In this document: piece by piece, positions 41,901 through 50,215 of the stretch | Position numbering within the stretch: position 1 is the first letter of the stretch | How the letters are laid out: each line of letters begins with the position of its first letter | NCBI RefSeq assembly: GCF_003208435.1 | Contig: NZ_QKMF01000012.1 | Location: 62,001-126,000, forward strand | Origin: Pelagimonas varians | GTDB taxonomy: Bacteria > Pseudomonadota > Alphaproteobacteria > Rhodobacterales > Rhodobacteraceae | Reading direction: 5' to 3' | DNA: 64,000 nt | Translations under genes and position numbers: made by a program | The notes under the pieces: generated by a model | Seen by the model: only the letters and a program-made list of their open reading frames with translations | Told to the model about the DNA's origin: nothing | Databases searched by the model: none

Positions 41901-42004
41901 GTCTGGCCTTTGCCACTGTGCTGACATTGATCGCCGCACCGGTATTTTACATGGTATTCTTCCGCCGCGAAGAAGCCCGCAGACTGGCCGCACTGGCCAT
42001 CTGA
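38960..42004 (+). CDS. RND family efflux permease (AcrB/MexF-like)
   Basis: This 1014-residue inner-membrane pump has the RND layout: one span, a large periplasmic loop, six-span block, second loop, and five spans. The family segments FSIEMERISLGALIIAMGMLVDNAIVVAEG (by position 373-402) and VTTILGMAPLLSDAFF are visible; AcrB-type members have Asp residues in the LVDNAIV helix that carry protons, and that Asp is present. The start at 38960 follows GAGG. It overlaps no neighbour and ends before a strong terminator. The cargo is unknown; proteins of this subgroup (MexK/TriC-like with ARASIEKPLYTW) often export biocides. Confidence 0.93.
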   Translation: MNIARASIEKPLYTWLIMLICLFGGIWGFYSLGRLEDPAFTIKVAAIQTTYAGASAEQVAMEVSEPLESAIQKMGEVDKITSVNYPGLSIIEVEIKPTYDGTELPEIWTKLRAKVRDASRGLPSGVSQPYVNDAFGDVFGIFYAITAEGFSDAERHELATYMRREILAVEGVADVLVSGLPDEAIFVEPDLTLTAHQNIPPQSISSAIANANSVSDSGSLNADGTKTIIRPPEGSDSVDAIAGLSIGAGGTVVNLYDIASVYRARQSDPSLMVRHNGVDAFTIGIAGLATENIVEVGHRVDARIETLTEDIPLGVEKHSIYQQHHVVETASDDFLVNLAMSVGIVVLVLALFMGWRAAVVVGTTLLLTVVGTLLFMSLFSIEMERISLGALIIAMGMLVDNAIVVAEGMQISMLHGRNSRAAADDAASKTQIPLLGATVIGIMAFAGIGLSPDATGEFLFSLFAVISISLMLSWVLALTATPLLGHYFFVQGHEETEAYSGLLFRMYRWGLKLALKLWWLVIPGLIVVTVACFAGFGLMKQQFFPNSNTPLFFVHYKLPQGTSIDTTSEHLKQVEDWLSQRDDVVSTTTFVGQGATRFMLTYSAEKPNPSYGHMIIRTESIDKIPALQEDLERFGKNTFPEGEFRTKRLVFGPGGGDPIQVRFSGADPAVLRQLGDEAITILTNASDDLYDLRTNWREQEFALQPVYATNRAQTAGIDREDVAAALLFATDGVAAGVFRERERLIPIIVRKPRDKDDNLMDQVVYSSGSNGVLPIEQVLDGFDYDIQDTLVHRRNRVLTLTVGADIPVDQTAATVHTQIRAAVEAMELPLGYTMEWGGEFESSSDAQASLAGQLPLSLLIMVLISVLLFNALRQPIIIWLLVPMSVNGVVIGLVGTGLPFTFTALLGLLSLSGMLIKNGIVLVEEIDLQREEGLALNDAIVTACVSRLRPVLLAAVTTILGMAPLLSDAFFVSMAVTIMGGLAFATVLTLIAAPVFYMVFFRREEARRLAALAI

Positions 42005-42015
42005 TACAAACGCAT

Positions 42016-42045
42016 AAAGGGCCCCTCATTTGGGGCCCTTTTTAT
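42016..42045. terminator. Bidirectional terminator between the RND pump and the flavoenzyme gene
   Basis: AAAGGGCCCC / GGGGCCCTTT with a six-base loop followed by TTATT on the plus strand lies 12 bases after the pump stop. The next gene is convergent. Confidence 0.88.
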
Positions 42046-42072
42046 TGCTACAAATACGCAGTGCCTATGTCC

Positions 42073-44118
42073 TTATATATCTTTGACCAAACGCAGCGCA
42101 TCATAGATGGCTGCATGGGTATTGCGGGCACTGACCGCATCGCCAATCCGGTACAGCGCAAACGCCCCGTCCCGATTGCGCATTACCGCTTGAGTGCGGC
42201 CTTCGATCAAAGCGTCATGGTCGACCTCTCCGAAATTGGACGACAGCGCTTTGAGATCAAAATAAAGATCGGCCAGTGGCAAGGTTCCGTAATTGATGAC
42301 CACCTGATCGTACTGCGCACTTGATGTGTGATCGCTGTAGTCGGTGCCAATCGTCGCCTCTAGCAGGTTGCCACTGCGCGCGACGTCCAACAATCGGCGA
42401 GTAACGGTGAAACGCACATCCTTGTCTTGCAAACTGCGCATATAGGGCACCAGATTCATCGCCATGATATCGGGTGCAAATGTACGATCCGGTGTCATAA
42501 TCTCAACCGCCGCGCCCGCATTCGCCAAGACCTCTGCCGCCATAAGCCCCGGATGATCGCCTGCCTCGTCATAGACCAGAACATTGCTGCCCGGTTTGAT
42601 GTCACCCGAGATAATATCCCAGCTGGTGACCACATCGGTCTGGTCGCGGCCACTTTCGAACAATTCGTTATTGGGCAATCCGCCCGTCGCGACGATCACG
42701 ACGTCGGGTGAAAGCGCGATGACATCAGCCGCTTCCGCCCAGGTGTTGAAATGAAAACTCACGCCCCGCGCCGCACATTGCGCCATGCGCCAATCAATGA
42801 TGCTGATCATCTCTCGGCGGCGGGCGTTTTGGGCCGTCAGCCGAACCTGACCACCGGGATCCGGTTGCGCCTCGAACACTGTCACCTTGTGCCCGCGTTC
42901 CGCCGCAACCCGCGCGGCCTCAAGCCCGCCGGGGCCTGCGCCGACAATCACTATGTTTTTGGGTTTGTCCGCAGACGTTGCAACGTGCGGCATCGTCAAT
43001 TCACGCCCCGTGGCAGCATTGTGCATACACAGCGCTTCGCCAGCCTGATAAATTCTGTCCAGACAGTAGGTTGCACCGACGCAGGGGCGAATATCCTCTT
43101 CGCGGCCCTCGACTATTTTTTGAACGATATGCGGGTCGGCCATATGGGCGCGGGTCATGCCCACCATATCCAAAAGACCCGCCGACACCGCATGACGTGC
43201 TGTGGCAACATCCGGGATCTTGGAGGCGTGAAAGGTTGGCATGCCGGTTACTTTGCGCACCTGCCCCGCAAAATCGAGATGCGGCGCATTCGCCATGCCT
43301 TGCACGGGAATCACATCGGTCATTGCTGGATCGGTGTGAATGCGGCCACGGATCACGTTCAGGAAATCAACTTGCCCCGTATCTTTGAGCATTTGCGCAA
43401 TCTGCAACCCTTCTTCGGCGGTGGTGCCGCCCGCCTGTGCTTCATCTGCTGTGAACCGGAACCCGACAATGAAATCATCCCCGACCCTTTTACGGATTGC
43501 AGACAACACATCCGTTGAAAATCGCAGCCGGTTTTCCAAGGTTCCAGTGCCATATGGCCCTTCAAGCTGATTGGTGAGGGGGGACCAGAATTGTTCCAAC
43601 AGATGCCCATAGGCCTGCAGTTCAATACCGTCCATTCCGCCCGCCTGCATACGTTCGGCCGCATCCGCAAAATCAGTGATAATGCGTTCAATATCCCAGT
43701 CTTCGATCATCTTGGGAAAGGCCCGGTGCGCCGGTTCGCGGTGCGGACCGGGGGCCACCGACGGCAGCCAATTGCCTTTGTCCCAGCCTGTCCGGCGCCC
43801 CAGATGGGTCAGCTGGATCATCACTGCGCAGCCATGGTCGTGACAGGCATCCGTGAGTTGCTTGATCCACGGCACCACCTCATCCTTGTAGGCGAGGATG
43901 TTGTTGAATACCGGCGGGCTGTCTTTGCTGACCGCCGCAGATCCTGCCGTCATCGCCAGCGCCACACCGGCCTTGGCCCGTTCCGCATGGTAGGCAGCGT
44001 AGCGCTCCTTGGGCATCCCGTCTTCGGGATATGCGGGTTCATGGCTGGTGGTCATGATCCGGTTGCGCAATGTCAGATGTTTCAACTTGTAGGGCTGCAA
44101 AAGCGGGTCGTTTGACAT
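42073..44118 (-). CDS. OYE-type NADH:flavin oxidoreductase, N-methylproline/betaine demethylase-like
   Basis: This 681-residue enzyme has an N-terminal old-yellow-enzyme barrel (about 1-370), an Fe-S segment, and C-terminal FAD/NAD domains (IVIVGAGPGGLEAARVAAERG), the layout of trimethylamine dehydrogenase, 2,4-dienoyl-CoA reductase and StcD/N-methylproline demethylase. The Fe-S segment reads CVGATYCLDRIYQAGEALC: the middle cysteine found in TMADH is Ala here, leaving three. The neighbouring MttB-family gene and no fatty-acid gene nearby favour N-demethylation of a betaine or methylated amine. AAGGA precedes the ATG at 44118, 12 bases after the methyltransferase stop. Confidence 0.85.
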   Translation of the reverse strand: MSNDPLLQPYKLKHLTLRNRIMTTSHEPAYPEDGMPKERYAAYHAERAKAGVALAMTAGSAAVSKDSPPVFNNILAYKDEVVPWIKQLTDACHDHGCAVMIQLTHLGRRTGWDKGNWLPSVAPGPHREPAHRAFPKMIEDWDIERIITDFADAAERMQAGGMDGIELQAYGHLLEQFWSPLTNQLEGPYGTGTLENRLRFSTDVLSAIRKRVGDDFIVGFRFTADEAQAGGTTAEEGLQIAQMLKDTGQVDFLNVIRGRIHTDPAMTDVIPVQGMANAPHLDFAGQVRKVTGMPTFHASKIPDVATARHAVSAGLLDMVGMTRAHMADPHIVQKIVEGREEDIRPCVGATYCLDRIYQAGEALCMHNAATGRELTMPHVATSADKPKNIVIVGAGPGGLEAARVAAERGHKVTVFEAQPDPGGQVRLTAQNARRREMISIIDWRMAQCAARGVSFHFNTWAEAADVIALSPDVVIVATGGLPNNELFESGRDQTDVVTSWDIISGDIKPGSNVLVYDEAGDHPGLMAAEVLANAGAAVEIMTPDRTFAPDIMAMNLVPYMRSLQDKDVRFTVTRRLLDVARSGNLLEATIGTDYSDHTSSAQYDQVVINYGTLPLADLYFDLKALSSNFGEVDHDALIEGRTQAVMRNRDGAFALYRIGDAVSARNTHAAIYDALRLVKDI

Positions 44119-44129
44119 CAAATCAATCC

Positions 44130-45698
44130 TTAGTACCACATATCTGACATGCTGGCCTTTTTGCGGGCCATATAATCACGTAATTCGTCGTCGGTCGCGA
44201 CGTCCATTGGCGGCGCTTCGTAGGTGTTCAGCACCTCTTTCCATTTCGCATTGGCGCGGCTGGCTGCATCCACCCTGCCCTGTTCGTCCCAGGTTTCAAA
44301 GGGCTGATCGTCAGTCAAACCGCTGTCCCAATAGGCGGTTTCATAATGGCGAAGGGTGTGGTCTGTCCCAAACAAATGTTCGCCCGGGCCGTTTTGCGCC
44401 AAGGCTTCGACCCCCAGAGTGTCGTCGTTCACTGCGATGCCGCCCAGATAGGCATGCAATGCCCCGCACATATCAGCATCCAACATGAATTTTTCATAAG
44501 ACATCGACAATAGCCCATCCAGAAAACCCGCCGAATGCAGCACATAGTTGGCCCCCGACTGCACCGCTGACATCATCGACATCATGCTTTGCTGCATGGC
44601 CTGCGCGTCTGGTAATTTCGAAGTGCTGAAGTTGCCTGCGCATCTTAGCGGCAGGTTCAAACGCCGTGCCAATTGCCCCATGACCAAAGATCCAAGCGCT
44701 GGTTCAGGTGTGCCAAACGTCGGCGATCCGGTACGCAATGACATGGAGCTAAGGAAAGCGGCCAACACCGCTGGCGCGCCCGGGCGAACCAATTGCGTCA
44801 AAGCGCATGACACCATGCTTTCAGCCAGACATTGCGCGACGGCCCCCGCCATCGTCAGGGGCGACACCGCTCCGCCCAACAAGAACGGCAGATGAATGCT
44901 GCCCTGCCCCGCAGCCGCATATTCACGAATTCCCTGCGTGGTGACACCGTCCAGAACCAAGGGAGACGTGGTGTTGAAGTTGCCCATAATCACACAGTTC
45001 TGGTCAACGAAATCAGTCCCAAACAAGATACGGCACATTTCAATACTGTCTGCGGCGCGCTCGGGCGCGGTGATCGATCCCAAAAACGCACGGTCGGAAT
45101 AGCGCATGTGGGCGTAAACCATATCCAAATGGCGTTTGTTGACCGGTACATCGGTTGGTTCGCAGATCGTGCCGCCAGAATGATGCAGCCAAGGCGAGCT
45201 TTGGCCAAGTTTCACAAAATTCTCAAAGTCTTGCAGAGTGCCATAGCGCCGCCCCTGATCCAGATCCATCACAAAGGGCGATCCATAGGATGGCGCAAAA
45301 ACCACCGCATCACCGCCGATTTGCACAGATTGGGCGGGATTTCGGGCGTGCTGCGTGAACTGCGCCGGCGCGGTCTTTAACAATCCACGCACCAAACCCG
45401 GTTCAAACCGCAGGTTTGCTGCGGTGTCTGAAACGTGACGCACCTGCGCCCCCGCAGCCTTAAACAGCCGCACGGTTTCCGGATCATCCCGGACCTCGAT
45501 CCCGATTTCAGCCAGAATACGGTCGGCGGCGGCTTCGATACGCTCCAGACTACCTTCGCCTAGCAGATCATAAGTCGGAATTCCGCGCGTGATATAGGGC
45601 ACATACATATGAGGATTGTGCCCGCGTCCGGCGCTGCGTTGCGGTTTGGATGTCTTGCGGCGGCGCGTGCGGGGCCGCTCTTGGATGTTGGCTGACAT
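44130..45698 (-). CDS. MttB-family (trimethylamine methyltransferase-like) protein without pyrrolysine
   Basis: This 522-residue protein belongs to the MttB superfamily, with the NPHMYVPYITRGIPTYDLLGEG opening (by position 27-48) and long TIM-barrel segments (GGTICEPTDVPVNKRHLDM, SGANYVLHSAGFLDGLLS, GPGEHLFGTDHTLRHYE). No in-frame UAG occurs, so it is one of the non-pyrrolysine members, some of which (MtgB, MtpB, MtyB types) demethylate glycine betaine, proline betaine or other quaternary amines onto a corrinoid protein. No corrinoid protein or reactivase is visible in the window. It forms an operon with the flavoenzyme and is divergent from a TetR gene. The basic 30-residue N-terminal extension is unusual. 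Confidence 0.9.
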   Translation of the reverse strand: MSANIQERPRTRRRKTSKPQRSAGRGHNPHMYVPYITRGIPTYDLLGEGSLERIEAAADRILAEIGIEVRDDPETVRLFKAAGAQVRHVSDTAANLRFEPGLVRGLLKTAPAQFTQHARNPAQSVQIGGDAVVFAPSYGSPFVMDLDQGRRYGTLQDFENFVKLGQSSPWLHHSGGTICEPTDVPVNKRHLDMVYAHMRYSDRAFLGSITAPERAADSIEMCRILFGTDFVDQNCVIMGNFNTTSPLVLDGVTTQGIREYAAAGQGSIHLPFLLGGAVSPLTMAGAVAQCLAESMVSCALTQLVRPGAPAVLAAFLSSMSLRTGSPTFGTPEPALGSLVMGQLARRLNLPLRCAGNFSTSKLPDAQAMQQSMMSMMSAVQSGANYVLHSAGFLDGLLSMSYEKFMLDADMCGALHAYLGGIAVNDDTLGVEALAQNGPGEHLFGTDHTLRHYETAYWDSGLTDDQPFETWDEQGRVDAASRANAKWKEVLNTYEAPPMDVATDDELRDYMARKKASMSDMWY

Positions 45699-45759
45699 GG
45701 CTGATCCAGGGGTTAGCGAGTCTCTTTATGAGCCCTCAATGACACCACCGTCACCCAAC

Positions 45760-45775
45760 TCGACATATGTGTCAA
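45760..45775. promoter_or_regulatory. Imperfect palindrome between mttB-like and tetR genes
   Basis: TCGACATATGTGTCAA is palindromic at 12 of 16 positions and lies between two divergent genes, 40 bases before the TetR start. On the minus strand it contains TTGACA, a possible -35 for the methyltransferase operon. A TetR operator here is inferred. Confidence 0.4.
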
Positions 45776-45814
45776 TAAACTTGTATACTGCCCGCTGCCC
45801 TGTTACCAAACAGC

Positions 45815-46441
45815 ATGACCACGGCGACCAAACCCAACGATAGCGAAGCTGCCTGGCTGGACGCAGCTTATGACATGCTGACCGAAAACGGCGTTGACGC
45901 CGTCAAGGTCATGCCTTTGGCTAAACGCCTCGGGGTGTCACGCACCGGATTTTATTGGCATTTCAAGGATCGCGATGCCCTGCTGGATGCCATGGTGCAA
46001 CGTTGGGAAGACAAAAACACCGGCAATCTGGTGGCCCGAACCGAAGCCTATGCCGAGACCATCGCCGAGGCGATGTTTAACCTGTTCGACTGCTGGCTGG
46101 ACGACACACTGTTTGATGCCAAGCTGGATCTGGCAATCCGCAATTGGGCGCGGAACGACCCCGCCCTTCAAACTCGGTTATCGGAAGCGGATCAAACCCG
46201 TGCGCGGGCCGTGCAGGCCATGTTCGAACGCTTTGGATTTACGCCCGCCCAAGCCGAAGCCCGCGCCATGACGGTGGTCTACACCCAGATCGGCTATATT
46301 TCGATGCAAGTCTTCGAAGACCGCGAAAGCCGCATTGAACGCATGCCCGACTACGTCGAGGTCTACACTGGACAACCGGTGCAAGGTTCCGACATCAAAC
46401 GGTTTTTTTCGCGGCAAAATGTGGAATTCCTAAAAAGCTGA
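45815..46441 (+). CDS. TetR-family regulator, divergent from the mttB-like operon
   Basis: This 208-residue regulator has a TetR HTH (AAYDMLTENGVDAVKVMPLAKRLGVSRTGFYWHFKDRDALLDAM, by position 17-61) and an unassigned ligand domain. The short gap to the methyltransferase gene and the palindrome within it suggest control of that operon. The start has no good ribosome site, so translation may be low. The ligand would be the methylated substrate if it follows the usual pattern. Confidence 0.88.
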   Translation: MTTATKPNDSEAAWLDAAYDMLTENGVDAVKVMPLAKRLGVSRTGFYWHFKDRDALLDAMVQRWEDKNTGNLVARTEAYAETIAEAMFNLFDCWLDDTLFDAKLDLAIRNWARNDPALQTRLSEADQTRARAVQAMFERFGFTPAQAEARAMTVVYTQIGYISMQVFEDRESRIERMPDYVEVYTGQPVQGSDIKRFFSRQNVEFLKS

Positions 46442-46465
46442 CCGCGTCCCGAAACAGCACCCATG

Positions 46466-47443
46466 TTACTCCGGCATGCAAATTTGCCCTTTCATAGCGG
46501 CAAGTGTTGTCCGGAAAATCAGCGCTGCCACGATTGCAATCAAGACCGCTAAAAACACAAATGCAAGGCTGGTGTGAAAGGGCGATCCTGCCAAAGTGCC
46601 ATAGCGAAATGTCGCTACGGTCAGCGATGCGGCCGGAAAGCTTAGCGCCCAAAACGACAAGGCGAAAGGGAGCTTGGCAAAACCGGGGGCTTGGACAGTG
46701 ACAATCGCGGTGAAGGTAATCGCCGCGTAAAACAAGACCCGCGCAAAGGCATCAAGCTGCCCGCCATTCAGTTGCAACCAAGCCAATAAGCCAACCGCAG
46801 GCGGCGCAATCAATATGCCAAGCGTCGGCAACAGGCGGCCGGGCAAAGGATCATGAAAAATCAACCGGTTCATCACCAAGGTCAGCAGCACAATCCAAAA
46901 CAACATACCGGTGGCAAAAAACAGCCAGCTTAGCTCGACAAACCCGAATGAAACGCCGGCAATCGGGGCCACGACATTGCCAACCGCCGGAATGAACCAT
47001 GCGGGGGAAATATGGACAGGTTGAAAGGGTTTGCGCCCGATCCATCCAGAAATCACCGCCAGTGTCAGCCCTGCTTGGCCTATGGCCCCCACGACCCAGA
47101 CCATACGCGCCAGTTCTGGCATATCGGCCCGCATCGCCGTGGCGATCAACAAAAGCGAGATCGAAATTGCCGGAAAAAATGCCAGTTTGACGGGGTGGTT
47201 CCATTCTTCGGCTATTGCTTTGGGGAAACGCCCGGCCTTGAGCGAGAACAAACCGGCGATCAGAACAAAGTCGGCGATGGTCGCCCACAATGAAAGCGTG
47301 GACGCAAAATGTCGCCATCCCAATTGGGTTTCGGCCATGTGTAAGGCCAGTGTCAGGCCTGCCATCCCCATCACAGTTGCAAACAGGGTAACCGGCAGGT
47401 GTTGCAACCTGCTGTCAGCTGGCGTCGCGGGAATATCTGTCAT
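46466..47443 (-). CDS. SLAC1/TehA-family anion channel or C4-dicarboxylate-type transporter
   Basis: This 325-residue membrane protein has about ten spans and fits the TDT (TehA/SLAC1) fold, with FFPAISISLLLIATAM, the central SPAWFIPAVGNVVAPIAGV pore segment with a conserved FIP-VGN pattern, and FALSFWALSFPAASLTVA. TehA-like proteins in bacteria move anions or organic acids, and tellurite resistance is only a side effect. The ATG at 47443 has GGGAGG upstream. It ends 24 bases from the TetR stop, convergent. Confidence 0.82.
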   Translation of the reverse strand: MTDIPATPADSRLQHLPVTLFATVMGMAGLTLALHMAETQLGWRHFASTLSLWATIADFVLIAGLFSLKAGRFPKAIAEEWNHPVKLAFFPAISISLLLIATAMRADMPELARMVWVVGAIGQAGLTLAVISGWIGRKPFQPVHISPAWFIPAVGNVVAPIAGVSFGFVELSWLFFATGMLFWIVLLTLVMNRLIFHDPLPGRLLPTLGILIAPPAVGLLAWLQLNGGQLDAFARVLFYAAITFTAIVTVQAPGFAKLPFALSFWALSFPAASLTVATFRYGTLAGSPFHTSLAFVFLAVLIAIVAALIFRTTLAAMKGQICMPE

Positions 47444-47516
47444 GGGAGGCCTTATTGTCTTGCGCTTCACATTACGCTTTTCGAATATCATTGTAGACTT
47501 TGCGTTGACACAGATC

Positions 47517-47549
47517 AAAACAAAAGGCCGTGCGATTGCTCACACGGCC
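47517..47549 (-). terminator. Rho-independent terminator of ychF
   Basis: On the minus strand GGCCGTG / CACGGCC (47549-47543 with 47532-47526) is followed by TTTTGTTTTG. It lies 28 bases past the ychF stop codon. Confidence 0.75.
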
Positions 47550-47576
47550 CTTGGGAATTTTCGCTTTTATATGATC

Positions 47577-48674
47577 TCAGGTGTTGAACAGGAAGTGCAA
47601 CACATCGCCATCTTTGACGGTATAGCTTTTACCCTCAGCGCGCATCTTGCCCGCGTCTTTGGCACCGTTTTCACCGTTGCACGCCAGATAGTCATCATAG
47701 GCGATGGTTTCGGCGCGGATAAATCCACGTTCGAAATCGCCATGAATCACCCCGGCCGCCTGCGGAGCCTGCGTGCCGGATTTGATCGTCCAGGCACGCG
47801 CTTCTTTCGGGCCAACCGTGAAGTAGGTTTCAAGGTGCAGCAGTTCATAGCCAGCCTTGATCAAACGGTCGAGACCGGCCTCTTCGAGACCAAGTTCGCT
47901 CAAAAACATCTCGGCTTCGTCATCTTCGAGCTGGCTGATCTCTTCTTCGATTTTGGCCGAGATCACCACGTGGGTGTTACCCTGCGCTGCCGCCATTTCC
48001 GCCACCTGCTCAGACAAATGGTTGCCGGTTGAGGCTTCGCCTTCGTCAACGTTGCAGACATACAGAACCGGCTTGGTCGATAGCAATTGCAGCATTTTCC
48101 AAGCTTTGAGGTCATCATCGTCGACCTCAACCAAGCGGGCGGGTTTGCCCTGCTCAAGCATCGCCATGGCTTCTTTCATCAGGCGTTCTTGTTGAACCGC
48201 CTCTTTGTCGCCACCGCGGACCTTACGGGTGATGTTCTGCAACCGCTTTTCCAAGCTTTCCATGTCGGAAATGATCAGCTCGGTCTCAATGGTTTCAGCA
48301 TCGGACACCGGATCAACGCGGCCATCCACATGGGTCACGTCTTCGTCTTCGAAACACCGCAAGACATGCGCAATCGCGTCTGTTTCACGAATATTGGCCA
48401 AAAACTGGTTGCCCAGACCTTCGCCCTTTGACGCCCCTTTGACCAAACCGGCAATGTCCACAAACGTCATCCGCGTTGGAATGATCTGTTTGGATCCGGC
48501 AATCGCGGCCAGTTTATCAAGTCGCGCGTCCGGCACGCCCACGTCACCCACATTGGGTTCGATCGTGCAGAACGGAAAATTGGCCGCCTGCGCTGCGGCG
48601 GTTTTGGTCAGCGCATTAAACAACGTCGATTTACCCACATTGGGCAGACCCACGATTCCCATCCGAAAGCCCAT
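47577..48674 (-). CDS. ychF: Redox-responsive ATPase YchF (OLA1 family)
   Basis: This 365-residue P-loop protein of the Obg-related YchF family binds ATP rather than GTP and associates with the ribosome. Motif G1 is GLPNVGKST (9-17), DIAGLVKGASKGEGLGN gives G3, and the altered G4 reads NVDE in place of NKxD, typical of YchF. The C-terminal TGS domain is present (TVGPKEARAWTIKSGTQAPQAAGVIH). AAGGAG eight bases before the ATG sets the start. It is 54 bases from the MATE gene and on the same strand. Confidence 0.96.
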   Translation of the reverse strand: MGFRMGIVGLPNVGKSTLFNALTKTAAAQAANFPFCTIEPNVGDVGVPDARLDKLAAIAGSKQIIPTRMTFVDIAGLVKGASKGEGLGNQFLANIRETDAIAHVLRCFEDEDVTHVDGRVDPVSDAETIETELIISDMESLEKRLQNITRKVRGGDKEAVQQERLMKEAMAMLEQGKPARLVEVDDDDLKAWKMLQLLSTKPVLYVCNVDEGEASTGNHLSEQVAEMAAAQGNTHVVISAKIEEEISQLEDDEAEMFLSELGLEEAGLDRLIKAGYELLHLETYFTVGPKEARAWTIKSGTQAPQAAGVIHGDFERGFIRAETIAYDDYLACNGENGAKDAGKMRAEGKSYTVKDGDVLHFLFNT

Positions 48675-48728
48675 GCTGGCGGCTCCTTTGCTATAACGGG
48701 CTGCTTCTATGGCCTGTGCGCCGGTAAC

Positions 48729-50090
48729 TCAAGCCTTGGCGAACGCTGGCAGCACACGCTTCCAGAAACGCCACGCCAAAAGCACTGCCGCACAGCCCAA
48801 ACCCAACACCAAACCCATCCAGATCCCCGGGGCGTCCCAGCCTAAGGTTATGCCAAAGATATAGGCCGATGGCAGACCGATGCCCCAATAGGAAAAAGCT
48901 GCCATGACCATCGGCACTTTGGTGTCCTGTAGCCCGCGCAAAATCCCGAGGTGCATCACCTGCATCGCATCGACAAGCTGGAACAGCGCTGCAAGCGCCA
49001 GCAAAATAGTACCCAGCCGCATGATTTCGCCCAGCGCCGGTTCGTCAGGATCAAAGAAAATGCCCAGCAGTTGCGCTGGAAACATCAAAAACGCTGCCGT
49101 CGATATCGCCACCAAGATCAAGGACATCACATTCACCACTTTGGCCCCATTGGCCAGATGAACCGCATCACCCCGACCTTTGGCATTGCCCGCACGGATG
49201 GTCGCTGCGTTTGAAAGCCCGACATGCATCATAAAGGTCGCACTTGCGATTTGCAGCGCCGCACCATGCGCCGCCAGAGGCACTTCGCCCAGCCAGCCGA
49301 TCAAGACAGCCGATACAGCAAACAAAGCCACCTCGGCCAAGGTCGTCAAACCAATCGGAAACCCCAGCTTGAACACGCGGGCGAACATATCGCTGTCGGG
49401 CTTCCAAAAGCGGACAAACAATTGATGTTGCGGTAGTTTTTTAAGCGCATAGACAATCGTCAAAATCAAGGCGACGGATGTCGACAACACAGAGGCCAAA
49501 GCCGCGCCTTGCAGTCCCAATTCCGGAGCGCCCCAATTGCCAAAGATCAGCGCGTAGTTGACCACACCATTCATCACGGCCGCGGCCACTGTGATCCACA
49601 ACACAATGCGGGTGTGCTCCAATCCGGCAAGATAGCTTTTCATCACCATCACACCCAGCGCAGGCAACATGCCCCATCCCGCAATGCGCAGATAGATTTG
49701 GGCATTTTCAGCCACGTCCGGCGCTTGACCCGTTGCCAAAAGCAGCGCCTTTGAGTGCCACATCAAAGGCATAACCATCGCGAAAAACAAAATGGACCAC
49801 CAGAGGGCCATCCGGGTGGACCGGCGGATTTGCTGGTCATCATCCTGGGTGGCAAATTCGGCGACCATCGGCATCACCGCAAAGGCAAAGCCAGAGCCAA
49901 ACAGCAGCAGTGAAAAGAACAGCGACCCAGCCAGCGTCATCGCCGCCAGTTCGGGCACGCCATACCACCCCATCATGATGGAATCAGTCAAACCGATTGC
50001 AAATTGCGCCAAATGGCCGCCCACCAAGGGCAGACCTAAAACCAAGACGGCACGACTGTGCTGCCGGTATGTCATTTCTGTCTTTGTCAT
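48729..50090 (-). CDS. MATE family efflux transporter (NorM-like)
   Basis: This 453-residue membrane protein has 12 spans in two halves, typical of MATE exporters driven by sodium or protons. Family stretches include GLPLVGGHLAQFAIGLTDSIMMG (by position 19-41) and GFPIGLTTLAEVALFAVSAVLIG (243-265) at equal places in each half. It exports cationic or amphipathic drugs; the substrate is unknown. The start ATG has a weak ribosome site. It lies upstream of ychF in the same direction. Confidence 0.92.
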   Translation of the reverse strand: MTKTEMTYRQHSRAVLVLGLPLVGGHLAQFAIGLTDSIMMGWYGVPELAAMTLAGSLFFSLLLFGSGFAFAVMPMVAEFATQDDDQQIRRSTRMALWWSILFFAMVMPLMWHSKALLLATGQAPDVAENAQIYLRIAGWGMLPALGVMVMKSYLAGLEHTRIVLWITVAAAVMNGVVNYALIFGNWGAPELGLQGAALASVLSTSVALILTIVYALKKLPQHQLFVRFWKPDSDMFARVFKLGFPIGLTTLAEVALFAVSAVLIGWLGEVPLAAHGAALQIASATFMMHVGLSNAATIRAGNAKGRGDAVHLANGAKVVNVMSLILVAISTAAFLMFPAQLLGIFFDPDEPALGEIMRLGTILLALAALFQLVDAMQVMHLGILRGLQDTKVPMVMAAFSYWGIGLPSAYIFGITLGWDAPGIWMGLVLGLGCAAVLLAWRFWKRVLPAFAKA

Positions 50091-50215
50091 AACCCGCAGT
50101 TAGGCACAGCCAAGATTTGACGCAAGGATTCGCCGCATCTGAACATTCAATGCATCCAAAACTCACCTTTCATGTTATAAAGGAGTCTTTAAGCGATTGA
50201 CGTATGAGGTTTGAG

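Noticed and set aside
44130-45698. Possible amber (pyrrolysine) codon in the MttB-like gene
   Set aside because: The frame is open for all 522 codons with no in-frame TAG, so it is a non-pyrrolysine member.
47031-48032. Plus-strand open frame of 333 codons over the TehA-like and ychF genes
   Set aside because: It is antisense to two recognised genes and spans the ychF terminator.
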